Assembly: GCF_029285175.1 (NCBI RefSeq)
Contig: NZ_JABEDH010000002.1
Location: 930,001 to 994,000 of the forward strand
DNA from: Sulfitobacter sp. M05
GTDB lineage: Bacteria; Pseudomonadota; Alphaproteobacteria; Rhodobacterales; Rhodobacteraceae
Reading direction: 5' to 3'
Length of the DNA stretch: 64,000 nucleotides
This document shows, in pieces, positions 46,982-55,225 of the stretch. The notes under the pieces were generated by a model. The model did no database searches. It was not told the origin of the DNA and worked only from the letters and a program-made list of their open reading frames with translations. Position numbers and translations under genes: made by a program. Position 1 is the first letter of the stretch. Each line of letters starts with the position of its first letter.

Positions 46982-47863
46982 TCACAACAATACGGCCAAA
47001 AGCAGCGGCAAGGCGCCGATCGACATTAGGGTCGACACAACAACAAGCCCGGCAACCGCATCGGCATCCGCCCCGTATTTCGCTGCCAGCATATAGGATG
47101 TCACCGCAACGGGTGTGGCAATCTGCAAAACAAGGATACCGAAAGCGGCATTTTCCAGCGCAAAGAAATCGGCGGCTAGCCATGCGCAGCCGACACAGAT
47201 CACTAATTTGATCGCTGACAGAACAACCGCGCGGCCAATGCCGCTGGGCGACAGACGGGCCACCGCAACGCCAAGGGTAATCAACATCAGCGGAATCGCC
47301 ATCTGACCAATCAACCCCATCGTATTGTCGACGAACCGCGGCAGATGCCAGCCTTGCCACAGGAACACCGCACCCGCGACGGTTGCCCAGACCAGCGGTT
47401 CTTTCAAAACTTTGCCAAAAGACCCCGCGCCGGCGACCAGCCAGATGCCGAAGGTGAATGAAAGAATGGCCATAACCGCGAAAACAACCACGGCATATTC
47501 CAACCCAACCTCGCCAAAGGCGAACAGGGCCAAGGGCAGGCCAAGGTTTCCGGTGTTGCCAAAAATCAGCGGTGCGGCAAAGGTGCTTTGGTTCAGGCGA
47601 AAAGCCCGCGTCAGCAGCAGAACCGTGGCTGAAACCGCCGCATAGGACACCAGACTGGCCAAGGTCAGCGTGGTCAGCGCCGCCGGATCAAGTGTGGTGT
47701 TGACCAGTGCTGTGAAGATCAAACAGGGGACTGCCAGCGTCATCGCCAATCGGGTCACAAACTCCAGCCGGTATTCAAATCCCAGTTTGACCCAGCCGAA
47801 CCCGATACCAGCCAAAAGGAACACAGGTGCGACAATTTCCAGCACGGTGAAAATGAGGGTCAA
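46982..47863 (-). CDS. AEC-family (auxin efflux carrier type) transporter
   Basis: About 293 residues and ten membrane segments, matching the AEC family of proton-driven organic acid or amine transporters. Segments include AGIGFGWVKLGFEYRLEFVT, ALVNTTLDPAALTTLTLA, LIFGNTGNLGLPLALFAFGE (family signature) and LITLGVAVARL. I chose the TTG at 47863 because AAAGGAAAC precedes it. The frame extends to ATG 47944, but that start would lie 4 nt from the divergent hspQ ATG, leaving no promoter. Substrate unknown. Confidence 0.88.
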   Translation of the reverse strand: MTLIFTVLEIVAPVFLLAGIGFGWVKLGFEYRLEFVTRLAMTLAVPCLIFTALVNTTLDPAALTTLTLASLVSYAAVSATVLLLTRAFRLNQSTFAAPLIFGNTGNLGLPLALFAFGEVGLEYAVVVFAVMAILSFTFGIWLVAGAGSFGKVLKEPLVWATVAGAVFLWQGWHLPRFVDNTMGLIGQMAIPLMLITLGVAVARLSPSGIGRAVVLSAIKLVICVGCAWLAADFFALENAAFGILVLQIATPVAVTSYMLAAKYGADADAVAGLVVVSTLMSIGALPLLLAVLL

Positions 47864-47947
47864 CAGTTTGTTTCCTTTAAATTGTAGCAGGTGATTGGAC
47901 AAAAGCCCCTTGAACCCGTTACTAACGAAAGGTAGGGGCTGCAAGTT

Positions 47948-48274
47948 ATGCTACGCACACGCGCAAAATATCATCTGGGCCAGATCGTCAGGCACAAGAA
48001 ACACCCTTTTCGCGGGGTGATTTTTGACGTTGATCCCGAGTTTTCCAATACAGATGAATGGTACGAGGCGATCCCCGAGGAAAGCCGTCCGGTCAAGGAT
48101 CAGCCATTTTACCATCTTTTGGCCGAAAACGATCAAAGCTATTATGTGGCTTATGTATCAGAGCAAAACCTGGTTGCGGATTACTCTGGCGAACCGGTTG
48201 AACATCCCGACATCCCGGATCTGTTCGGCCCTTTCACCGATGGTGCCTATCCGCTGCATTTCCAGCTGAACTAG
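47948..48274 (+). CDS. hspQ: Heat shock protein HspQ
   Basis: A 108-residue HspQ / hemimethylated-DNA-binding (YccV-like) protein. Motifs are YHLGQIVRHKKHPFRGVIFDVDPEF, DEWYEAIPEESRPVKDQPFYHLL, YVAYVSEQNLVADYSGEPV and FGPFTDGAYPLHFQL. It acts on Lon-mediated proteolysis in E. coli and is heat-induced. A CTTGAA at 47909-47914 resembles the -35 of RpoH promoters, but I see no matching -10 box. The TAG stop is the end of the next palindromic repeat. Confidence 0.95.
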   Translation: MLRTRAKYHLGQIVRHKKHPFRGVIFDVDPEFSNTDEWYEAIPEESRPVKDQPFYHLLAENDQSYYVAYVSEQNLVADYSGEPVEHPDIPDLFGPFTDGAYPLHFQLN

Positions 48275-48378
48275 AGCGTCCCGCCTTAAACATGAGTCGC
48301 TAGTTCGCTGCCTCTCCCTTCGGTCGAACGCGAGAAGGGATATATGATGGCTCTGGTTAAGGGCGGGACGCTTTAAAG
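48271..48378 (-). repeat. Palindromic intergenic repeat, copy D
   Basis: 108 bp. On plus it starts CTAGAGCGTCCCGCCTTAAA and ends GGGCGGGACGCTTTAAAG, so both ends can form the outer arm (AGCGTCCCGCC / GGCGGGACGCT). The core (minus strand) is GTTCGACCGAAGGGAGAGGC followed by AGCGAAC, forming a GTTCG/CGAAC hairpin. It begins in the TAG stop of hspQ. It is one of the two best-preserved copies. Confidence 0.82.
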
Positions 48379-48808
48379 CATTCGACGTTTCACCAGAGAC
48401 ATTTCCCATCCGAATGCCCCAGGTTCCTGACCCTAAGGTCGGGTGCCAAACATGCTTTCGACCAGCGCCTGAGTTCAAGATGATCACACGACACGTCGGA
48501 AAGTTCACTTCTTGCGTGTCTGGGTGTGACGCGTTTCACGGCGCATTATTGTGCCAGTCCCAAAGGCGCGGGTGGCCTTTCGCGGGAATTCTTGGAATCA
48601 ATTTTTCTGGGAAAGGAAGATCCTTGGCACCGCGTACTGGGTGGGGGCTATTAAACGCGGTACCAAGGGAAGCCATATGCAGCTACAGACACAGATATCT
48701 CAGTTGAGCGTGGCCTCTTTATGATCTGATCAGGGCAATTTCGGGACAGTTCACGGCAGTATTGCGGCACCGGCAATTTGGCGAAAATTTTCGCTATCGC
48801 GCCTGTCT
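48379..48808. other. Gene-free interval with a strong hairpin and a palindrome
   Basis: No supported ORF. Notable inside: TCCTGACCCTAA (48425-48436), a copy of the short TAGGGTCAGGA motif; a 14-bp hairpin (48622-48635 with 48655-48668, one mismatch; arm CCTTGGCACCGCGT); and a perfect 14-bp palindrome GCGAAAATTTTCGC at 48781-48794. The function is not evident. It may be eroded mobile or gene sequence, or hold a small RNA. Confidence 0.4.
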
Positions 48809-48914
48809 TTAGAACGTCCCGCCTTAAACATGAAGCGCTTGTTTGCTGCCTTTCCCTTTGGGCGAACGCGAAAAGCGACATATGATTGCTCAGGTTAAAG
48901 GCGTGACGCCTTAG
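48809..48914 (-). repeat. Palindromic intergenic repeat, copy E
   Basis: About 106 bp with the same orientation as copy D, 430 bp away. Minus-strand core is GTTCGCCCAAAGGGAAAGGC. Outer arms GAACGTCCCGCCTTAAACAT and AGGCGTCACGCC match the family with mismatches (AGAACG in place of AGAGCG). It is bordered by TTTAG and CTTAG, diverged forms of CTAG. Confidence 0.78.
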
Positions 48915-49058
48915 AGGTGGAACTCCCATATTCGGCGATGCTCCGCGTTCTTCGGAAATTAGTAATACCAGAGGTATCAGGCTCAAGCTTGGCCGCCTCA
49001 CTGGCGGCGGCGCAATGCAACACTGCATTACGGGGCTGCGCAGATGATAAGGGCGAAA
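48915..49058. other. Short gene-free stretch before rsbW-like gene
   Basis: I see no supported ORF and no clear promoter or terminator in this 144-nt stretch. It separates the palindromic repeat from the end of the RsbW-like gene and has no recognisable motif. Confidence 0.4.
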
Positions 49059-49523
49059 TTACTGCCGGAATGCCACGGCGATCCGCAGGCTTAGGTGGTT
49101 CTGCCCATCGATGCGGGCATATTCCACATCTCTGGACAGATCCTGAATCAGGAACCAGCCAAAGCCACCTTCGGGCAGGTCGGCGAGGTCAATTTCACAG
49201 GGATCAGGCTTGCCGCTTTGCCGTTTGTCATCTGGCATCGCACGTCCCCGGTCGCGCAGCCGCACATGTAACCCGTCCTTGCAATGCCGAATGGATACCT
49301 GAATCGGGCCGGTTGTGTCGGGGGGCGGATAGGCGTGTTCCACAATGTTATTCAAGGCCTCTGCCAGCACCAACTCGACGGTGCTTTTCTCTTCAACGTC
49401 AAGCGCCAGCGGTGTCAGCCGGTCAAAAACCATATCCAAGGCCCTGCGCACCGCAAGCGGGCCACAGATGACTCGCACTTCGAAAGGGGGCAAAAAACCG
49501 GCTGTCGTAACGTCCGGTGACAT
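49059..49523 (-). CDS. RsbW-like serine kinase / anti-sigma factor (HATPase)
   Basis: A 154-residue GHKL ATPase. The N-box is ELVLAEALNNIVEHAYPPP and the G1 region LRDRGRAMPDD; the G2 region contains LPEGGFGWFLIQDL and HLSLRIAVAF. It resembles anti-sigma-factor kinases of the RsbW/SpoIIAB type. Start ATG 49523 lies 10 nt after the stop of the STAS gene; an earlier start at 49565 would overlap it by 32 nt. No sigma factor or phosphatase is adjacent, so the target is unknown. Confidence 0.85.
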   Translation of the reverse strand: MSPDVTTAGFLPPFEVRVICGPLAVRRALDMVFDRLTPLALDVEEKSTVELVLAEALNNIVEHAYPPPDTTGPIQVSIRHCKDGLHVRLRDRGRAMPDDKRQSGKPDPCEIDLADLPEGGFGWFLIQDLSRDVEYARIDGQNHLSLRIAVAFRQ

Positions 49524-49533
49524 ATGCGAGGCA

Positions 49534-49872
49534 TCACTCACACTGCGCACGCAGGGCTTCTTCAAGGGTCAGATGTATCCGGAAAACCGAATCCATTCGC
49601 GTCAGGCGGAACACTTTTTCCACCGGCGGGGTCAGCCCCGCCAGAATCAACCGCCGGTCGGGGGCAAGATGTTTCATCGTTGCGACAATCGCGCCCAGCC
49701 CACTTGAATCAATAAAGCTGACCTGTGTCAGGTCCATCACCACCTCGGCGGGCGCATCCTGCGTGCCTTGCCGGACGGCTTCTTTGAAATCCAGTGCGCT
49801 GGCGGCATCAATCCGGGTTTCACACACGCTGACGATGCAAACTCCTGCTTCTGATTTGATCTGTAGTTCCAT
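49534..49872 (-). CDS. STAS-domain anti-anti-sigma factor (RsbV-like)
   Basis: A 112-residue STAS protein. The phosphorylatable serine motif is TQVSFIDSSGLGAIVATM, with GLTPPVEKVFRLTRMDSVFRI later in the fold. The start MELQIKSEAGV (49872) is family-like; MRDFS at 49887 is the alternative. With the downstream kinase it forms a two-gene partner-switch module in which the STAS protein is inactivated by phosphorylation. Confidence 0.9.
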   Translation of the reverse strand: MELQIKSEAGVCIVSVCETRIDAASALDFKEAVRQGTQDAPAEVVMDLTQVSFIDSSGLGAIVATMKHLAPDRRLILAGLTPPVEKVFRLTRMDSVFRIHLTLEEALRAQCE

Positions 49873-49960
49873 GGAAAAATCCCGCATACCTGCTCCATAG
49901 CAACAGACCTAAGCTCAAAATCTTACCAACTGATGAGCAAATGCACCAAAGGAGAGCGAA

Positions 49961-51133
49961 ATGAAGAACGTCGTTATTGCCGGGGCCGCCCGCACACCGA
50001 TGGGGGGCTTTCAGGGCGCATTCGAAGGGCTCAGCGCTTCTGCGCTTGGCGGCCATGCGATCAAGGCGGCATTGGACAATGCCAAGACCACGACAGTGCA
50101 AGAGGTGCTGATGGGCTGTGTTCTGCCCGCCGGACAGGGGCAGGCACCGGCTCGCCAGGCTGGGTTCGCCGCGGGTCTGGGCGAAGATGTGCCCGCAACA
50201 ACGCTGAACAAAATGTGTGGTTCTGGCATGAAAGCGGCGATGATCGGGTTCGACCAGATTGCGTTGGGTCACACTGATGTGATGGTGGCCGGCGGCATGG
50301 AAAGCATGAGCAACGCCCCCTACGTCCTGCCAAAAATGCGCGGCGGGGCGCGTTTGGGCCACGCGGCCGTGGTGGATCACATGTTTCTCGACGGATTGGA
50401 AGATGCCTATGACAAGGGCCGCCTGATGGGCACCTTCGCCGAAGATTGCGCCGAAACATTTCAGTTCACCCGCGAAAAACAGGATGACTATGCATTGGCC
50501 TCCCTTTCTCGCGCCCTTGAGGCACAAGAAAGCGGTGCCTTTGCCGACGAGATTGCCAGCGTTGAATTGAAAACCCGCAAGGGCAGCATAACGGTGAACA
50601 CCGATGAACAACCGGCCAATGCCCGGCCTGACAAAATTCCACAGTTGAAACCGGCCTTCCGCGAAGGCGGCACTGTGACGGCGGCGAATTCATCGTCGAT
50701 TTCCGATGGTGCCGCCGCTCTGGTCCTCGCCTCTGAAGAAGCCGCAAACGCGCAAGGCCTCAACATCCGCGCCCGCATCCTTGGCCACGCCAGCCACGCA
50801 CAGGCCCCGGGCCTGTTCACCACGGCCCCTGTGCCTGCTGCGCAAAAGCTGTTGGACCAAATCGGCTGGCGTAAAGACGACGTCGATCTATGGGAAGTGA
50901 ACGAGGCCTTTGCGGTTGTCCCCATGGCCTTCATGCATGAAATGGGGCTGGATCACGCCATCGTCAACGTCAACGGCGGGGCTTGCGCGCTGGGCCACCC
51001 GATCGGCGCATCCGGTACCCGCATCATGGTTACCTTGCTGAATGCATTGGAAAAACGCGGTTTGAAACGCGGCGTCGCAGCGATCTGCATCGGCGGCGGC
51101 GAAGGGACGGCCATCGCGATTGAACGCGTCTAG
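49961..51133 (+). CDS. Acetyl-CoA acetyltransferase (thiolase)
   Basis: A 390-residue thiolase. The first nucleophile cysteine is C86 in LNKMCGSGMKAAM. Additional family motifs are GGMESMSNAPYVLPK, EVNEAFAVVPMA, and VNVNGGACALGHPIGASGTRIM (catalytic His), plus CIGGGEGTA with the second cysteine. Biosynthetic (PhaA/AtoB) versus degradative use cannot be decided; no phaB is adjacent. It is divergent from the STAS gene. Confidence 0.94.
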   Translation: MKNVVIAGAARTPMGGFQGAFEGLSASALGGHAIKAALDNAKTTTVQEVLMGCVLPAGQGQAPARQAGFAAGLGEDVPATTLNKMCGSGMKAAMIGFDQIALGHTDVMVAGGMESMSNAPYVLPKMRGGARLGHAAVVDHMFLDGLEDAYDKGRLMGTFAEDCAETFQFTREKQDDYALASLSRALEAQESGAFADEIASVELKTRKGSITVNTDEQPANARPDKIPQLKPAFREGGTVTAANSSSISDGAAALVLASEEAANAQGLNIRARILGHASHAQAPGLFTTAPVPAAQKLLDQIGWRKDDVDLWEVNEAFAVVPMAFMHEMGLDHAIVNVNGGACALGHPIGASGTRIMVTLLNALEKRGLKRGVAAICIGGGEGTAIAIERV

Positions 51134-51186
51134 CTTCTCTTTTTGGCCTTAAATACTGTCCGCACTCAGCCACAGGGAACCCTCCG

Positions 51187-51645
51187 ATGAAAGTGGATTA
51201 CCCAAGTCTTGCCAACTCGATCCGCTCCCTGACCGAGGGTGAAACCGATGCTGTGGCGCTTATGGCAACGGTGGCGTGCGAAGTGCATCACGCCGACAAC
51301 CGTTTCGATTGGACCGGGTTTTACCGTGTGGTTGCGCCTGAACTGCTCAAGATCGGACCGTATCAGGGCGGCCATGGCTGTCTGGTGATCCCGTTCTCAC
51401 GCGGGGTTTGCGGCGCTGCGGCGCGCACAGGCGAGGTCCAGCTGGTTGCAGATGTGGATGCTTTTCCCGGTCACATCGCCTGTGCCTCGTCCACCCGGTC
51501 GGAACTGGTGCTGCCGGTATTCGACGGGGCGGGCCGGCTGCTTGCTGTGTTTGACATCGACAGCAATCAGCCGGACGCCTTCGGCTCAGATGACGCCGAT
51601 GCATTGGCGGACATGCTGCGCGCGGTATTTTCTCAGGTGAAATAG
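51187..51645 (+). CDS. msrC: Free methionine-R-sulfoxide reductase (GAF, fRMsr)
   Basis: A 152-residue GAF-domain protein that reduces free methionine-(R)-sulfoxide. The catalytic cysteines sit in GGHGCLVIPFSRGVCGAAA and GHIACASSTRSELVLPVF, three family positions visible. RFDWTGFYRV is typical of the GAF start. The gene is well separated from its neighbours and precedes the betaine operon. Repair of oxidised methionine is the likely role. Confidence 0.9.
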   Translation: MKVDYPSLANSIRSLTEGETDAVALMATVACEVHHADNRFDWTGFYRVVAPELLKIGPYQGGHGCLVIPFSRGVCGAAARTGEVQLVADVDAFPGHIACASSTRSELVLPVFDGAGRLLAVFDIDSNQPDAFGSDDADALADMLRAVFSQVK

Positions 51646-51669
51646 CCGCCACCAAAAAACGCGCACCTT

Positions 51670-51736
51670 GTGAAATAATTCTGGATTTTTTCACGAACCT
51701 GTTGTTACGTGAAATTCACGGATGATTTTTCACGGG
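51670..51736 (+). promoter_or_regulatory. Repeated TTTCAC(G)/CGTGAAA operator-like motifs
   Basis: Upstream of the XRE-cupin gene, GTGAAA (51670-51675) and TTTCAC (51689-51694) form one inverted pair. TTTCACG (51689-51695) and CGTGAAA (51708-51714) form another. CGTGAAATTCACG (51708-51720) is itself a perfect odd palindrome, and TTTCACG recurs at 51729-51735. Such a cluster within 70 bp is what an autoregulated HTH repressor's operator looks like; binding is inferred. Confidence 0.5.
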
Positions 51737-51742
51737 GTTGCG

Positions 51743-52315
51743 ATGCAGCACAGTTTGCCTGACACACCGGATACGCTTGGCGCTGACCTGCGCGCCCTGC
51801 GCAAATCCCGCGGCCTGACGCTGGCCGATCTGGCGGATATGCTGGGCCGTTCGGTGGGCTGGCTCAGCCAGGTCGAACGCGACATCTCGGAGCCTTCGAT
51901 TACCGATCTGCGCGACATCGCCGCCAAGCTTGAGGTGTCGGTCTCCATGTTGTTCCGCCATGCCGCCGCCCCTGCGCATGAGGCGGGCTATGTGGTGCGA
52001 CGTGGGGCGCGCCGGACGATTGGGTCGCAGGTCGCAGGATTGGTCGAGGAACTTCTGTCCCCTGATCTGACCGATGATTTTGAAATGGTGCATTCCACCT
52101 TTGCCCCGCACAGCCGCATCAAAGAACCGGTGACACGCCCCACCCAAGAAGTCGGATATGTGCTGTCCGGCCAGCTTGAGGTCGAAATCGCCGGCGTGAC
52201 CCATCTGATCAATCCCGGCGACAGCTTTCGCATTCGTGGCGAGGCCTTCCGTTGGGCAAATCCCTTTGCCGAGCCGGCCGTCGCGATCTGGGTGATTGCC
52301 CCGCCAGTCTATTGA
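51743..52315 (+). CDS. XRE-family HTH regulator with C-terminal cupin
   Basis: A 190-residue regulator. The helix-turn-helix is LGADLRALRKSRGLTLADLADMLGRSVG, continuing WLSQVERDISEPSITDL. The cupin barrel follows (EVGYVLSGQLEVEIAG, INPGDSFRIRG). It controls operons through a small ligand bound in the cupin. It sits directly upstream of the GFA and DMGDH-like genes, so it likely regulates them, perhaps with a betaine-related ligand. ATG 51743 follows GGGG; an ATG at 51722 is possible. Confidence 0.9.
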   Translation: MQHSLPDTPDTLGADLRALRKSRGLTLADLADMLGRSVGWLSQVERDISEPSITDLRDIAAKLEVSVSMLFRHAAAPAHEAGYVVRRGARRTIGSQVAGLVEELLSPDLTDDFEMVHSTFAPHSRIKEPVTRPTQEVGYVLSGQLEVEIAGVTHLINPGDSFRIRGEAFRWANPFAEPAVAIWVIAPPVY

Positions 52316-52381
52316 ACGCGCATTGAAAAATATGTCTCCACACCGCCGGCTTCTACCGGCCCCAACAACGGAGTGCCTAAC

Positions 52382-52765
52382 ATGGTGAAAGGAAGCTGCC
52401 TCTGCGGCGGCGTCACATTCGAACTGACCGGCCGCCTGCGCAATTCGGTCGCGTGCCACTGTGTGCAGTGCCGCAAGACCAGCGGCCACTATGTTTCCGC
52501 CACCCAAGTCGGGCCTGACCAGCTTCGGATCACTGCAGAGGACACTTTGGGCTGGTATCAGTCCTCGCCCAAGGCACAGCGCGGGTTCTGCACCCGCTGC
52601 GGATCATCCCTGTTCTGGCGTCACGCAGATGATGGCGGGGCCACCTCTGTGATGTCCGGCACGCTGGATGGTGCCACCGGCATTGCCACCGAGAAACACA
52701 TCTTTGTCGCTGACAAGGGTGACTATTACGACATCGCGGACGACCTGCCGCAACACGATCAATAA
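52382..52765 (+). CDS. GFA-family (CENP-V/GFA) zinc protein
   Basis: A 127-residue protein with the GFA zinc-binding signature. SCLCGGVTFELTG and ACHCVQCRKTSG give the first set of cysteines, and FCTRCGSSLFW the second. Family members are annotated as glutathione-dependent formaldehyde-activating. In this operon, where demethylation may release formaldehyde, such a role is plausible but unproven. ATG 52382 with GGAG at nine bases upstream; 12 nt separate it from the next gene. Confidence 0.9.
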   Translation: MVKGSCLCGGVTFELTGRLRNSVACHCVQCRKTSGHYVSATQVGPDQLRITAEDTLGWYQSSPKAQRGFCTRCGSSLFWRHADDGGATSVMSGTLDGATGIATEKHIFVADKGDYYDIADDLPQHDQ

Positions 52766-52777
52766 CGGAGCATTCCC

Positions 52778-55225
52778 ATGGCTGATTTCCCAACAACTGC
52801 CCGCGTCGTCATCATTGGCGGCGGTGTCGTCGGCACCTCGACCCTGTATCATCTGGCCAAGGCGGGCTGGACAGACTGCGTTCTGCTGGAGAAAAACGAA
52901 CTGACTGCCGGTTCCACATGGCACGCTGCGGGCAATTGCCCGAATTTCGCCGGATCCTGGGCTGTGATGAACATGCAGCGGGATTCGCTGGCGATGTACC
53001 GCACATTGGCTGACGATGTTGACTATCCGATGAATTACCACGTCACCGGATCGCTGCGTCTGGGCCATTCCAAGGAACGTATGCAGGAGTTCGAGCGCGT
53101 CGCATCCATGGGGCGCTATCAGGGGCTTGATATGGGTATTCTCTCGCCTGCTGAACTCAAGGAAATGCATCCGTTCCTTGAAACCCATGACCTTGCCGGC
53201 GGCCTTTGGGATCCGTTGGATGGTGACATCGACCCGGCCCAGCTGACACAGGCGTTGGCCAAAGGCGCGCGTGACGCAGGCGGAAGGATCGAACGGTTCT
53301 GCCCGGTTACCGGCATTGAGCGTGACGGCGATGAATGGATCGTAAAGACAGACAAGGGTGACATCCGCTGCGAATACGTTGCCAACTGTGCCGGCTATTA
53401 TGCCCAGCGGGTGGGTGAGATGTTCAAACCCTTTGGTGGGCGTACCGTGCCGATGGTTGTGATGTCACACCAGTATTTCCTGACCGAGCCAATCGCAGAG
53501 CTGGAAGCATGGACCAAGGAAAAAGGCCACAAGGTCCCGCTGGTGCGGGATGTCGATACGTCTTACTATCTGCGTCAGGACAAGAACGGGCTGAACCTTG
53601 GCCCTTACGAGCGCAATTGTAAGGCGGCGTGGGTCACGCCCGACGATCCGATGCCCGAGGATTTCAGTTTCCAGCTTTATCCCGATGATCTGGAGCGGTT
53701 GGAATATTACATTGAGGACGCCATGGCGCGGATGCCGATCCTTGGTACCGCAGGTGTGGGGCGAAACATCAACGGCCCGATCCCCTATGCGCCCGACGGC
53801 CTGCCGATGGTTGGCCCGATGCCCGGCGTCAAGAATGCCTTCGAAGGGCACAGCTTTACCTTTGGGATCGCGCAGGGCGGCGGTGCCGGCAAGGTGCTGT
53901 CGGAATGGATCATGCATGGCGAAACCGAGCTGGACATGTGGGCCGTCGATCCGCGCCGCTACACGGATTACACCGACCATGATCATTGTCTGGCCAAGGC
54001 GCTTGAGACCTACGGGCACGAATATGCCATGCACTTCCCGCATCACGCATGGCCTGCGGGGCGTGACAGGAAACTGTCGCCGGTACATGACCGCATTCTT
54101 GCTGCGGGCGGGCAAATGGGAGCCTTTAACGGCTGGGAACGCGCCAATTGGTTCGCACTGGAGGGCGATGACACCTCCGAGGAATCAACACAGACATGGG
54201 ACCGTGCAGGTCCTTGGGCGATCCGCGTGCAGGAAGAAGTCGAAGCGGTGCGCGACGGCGTTGGCGTGCTGGACCTGCCGGGTTTCTCGCGTTTCAACCT
54301 GACCGGAGAAGGGGCCGCCGAATGGCTGCGCGGCAGGGTTGCGGGGGCACTGCCCAAGGTGGGCCGCATGAACCTTGCCTATTTCTCGGACAGCCGTGGC
54401 CGTCTCCTGACCGAGATGTCGGTTATGCGCCATGGCGAGGACCAGTTCACCCTGATCACCGCCGCCTTGGCACAGTGGCATGACTTTGAACTGCTGCAAA
54501 AGAACCTGCCGCAGGGGCTTAGCTTGACGGATCATACAACCGAATTTGACACGTTGATCGTTACCGGCCCGAAATCACGCGCTTTGTTTGAGGCGTTGGA
54601 TACCGACGCCGATCTTGCCGCCTCCTGGCTGTCGATCCAACCGGCCAAAGTGGCAGGGAAAGAATGCGCCTTGGCGCGGGTGTCCTTTGCTGGAGAACTT
54701 GGGTGGGAAATTCACGCGGCCAACGCCGATATGCCGGCCCTTTATGACGCGGTTGTCGGGGTAGGGGCGAAACCCTTTGGCATGTTCGCGCTGAACTCCA
54801 TGCGCATCGAAAAAGGCTATCGCGCGTGGAAAGGGGATTTGTCCACGGATTACTCCCTGCTTGAGGCGGGGCTGGACCGGTTCATCAAATTCGACAAACC
54901 GCAGGATTTCCCGGGCAAGGCGGCCTTGCAGGCCGAGAAACAGGCGGGCATCAAAAAGCGCTTTGTCACATTGACCGTCGATGCCGGGGCGCAGGACGCG
55001 CCCTATATGTCGACCGTCTGGCATCAGGGCGAAGTTGTGGGGGAAACCACCAGCGGCGACTGGGGCTACCGGATTGGCAAATCGGTCGCTCTTGGGACGA
55101 TCCGCGCCGATCTGGCAGCGCCGGGAACCGAGCTTGAGATCAACATCTTTGGCAAGATGTGCAAAGCGACAGTGCAGCCGGATCAACCCCTGTGGGACCC
55201 TGAAAACGAGCGCATCCGCGCATGA
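52778..55225 (+). CDS. Dimethylglycine/sarcosine dehydrogenase-like flavoprotein 1
   Basis: An 815-residue fusion. FAD-binding motif VIIGGGVVGTSTLYHL (11-26), the likely covalent-FAD histidine H49 (TAGSTWHAAGN), an FAD-oxidoreductase core, and a C-terminal GcvT/aminomethyltransferase half that binds folate (MNLAYFSDSRGRLLTEMSV, and FAGELGWEIHAANADMP). Such proteins oxidatively demethylate N-methylated glycines and pass the one-carbon unit to tetrahydrofolate. It overlaps the homocysteine methyltransferase by 4 nt. Substrate may be dimethylglycine or sarcosine. Confidence 0.9.
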   Translation: MADFPTTARVVIIGGGVVGTSTLYHLAKAGWTDCVLLEKNELTAGSTWHAAGNCPNFAGSWAVMNMQRDSLAMYRTLADDVDYPMNYHVTGSLRLGHSKERMQEFERVASMGRYQGLDMGILSPAELKEMHPFLETHDLAGGLWDPLDGDIDPAQLTQALAKGARDAGGRIERFCPVTGIERDGDEWIVKTDKGDIRCEYVANCAGYYAQRVGEMFKPFGGRTVPMVVMSHQYFLTEPIAELEAWTKEKGHKVPLVRDVDTSYYLRQDKNGLNLGPYERNCKAAWVTPDDPMPEDFSFQLYPDDLERLEYYIEDAMARMPILGTAGVGRNINGPIPYAPDGLPMVGPMPGVKNAFEGHSFTFGIAQGGGAGKVLSEWIMHGETELDMWAVDPRRYTDYTDHDHCLAKALETYGHEYAMHFPHHAWPAGRDRKLSPVHDRILAAGGQMGAFNGWERANWFALEGDDTSEESTQTWDRAGPWAIRVQEEVEAVRDGVGVLDLPGFSRFNLTGEGAAEWLRGRVAGALPKVGRMNLAYFSDSRGRLLTEMSVMRHGEDQFTLITAALAQWHDFELLQKNLPQGLSLTDHTTEFDTLIVTGPKSRALFEALDTDADLAASWLSIQPAKVAGKECALARVSFAGELGWEIHAANADMPALYDAVVGVGAKPFGMFALNSMRIEKGYRAWKGDLSTDYSLLEAGLDRFIKFDKPQDFPGKAALQAEKQAGIKKRFVTLTVDAGAQDAPYMSTVWHQGEVVGETTSGDWGYRIGKSVALGTIRADLAAPGTELEINIFGKMCKATVQPDQPLWDPENERIRA

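Noticed and set aside
47909-47937. RpoH-type promoter before hspQ
   Set aside because: Only the CTTGAA-like -35 is visible; there is no CTATnT-like -10 at the right spacing, so it was not listed as a feature.
48414-48707. 97-codon frame in the gene-free interval
   Set aside because: No ribosome site, odd composition, and it runs through the strong hairpin; I could not support it as a gene.
49820-50611. 263-codon frame opposite the thiolase gene
   Set aside because: Antisense to thiolase catalytic motifs; no independent evidence.
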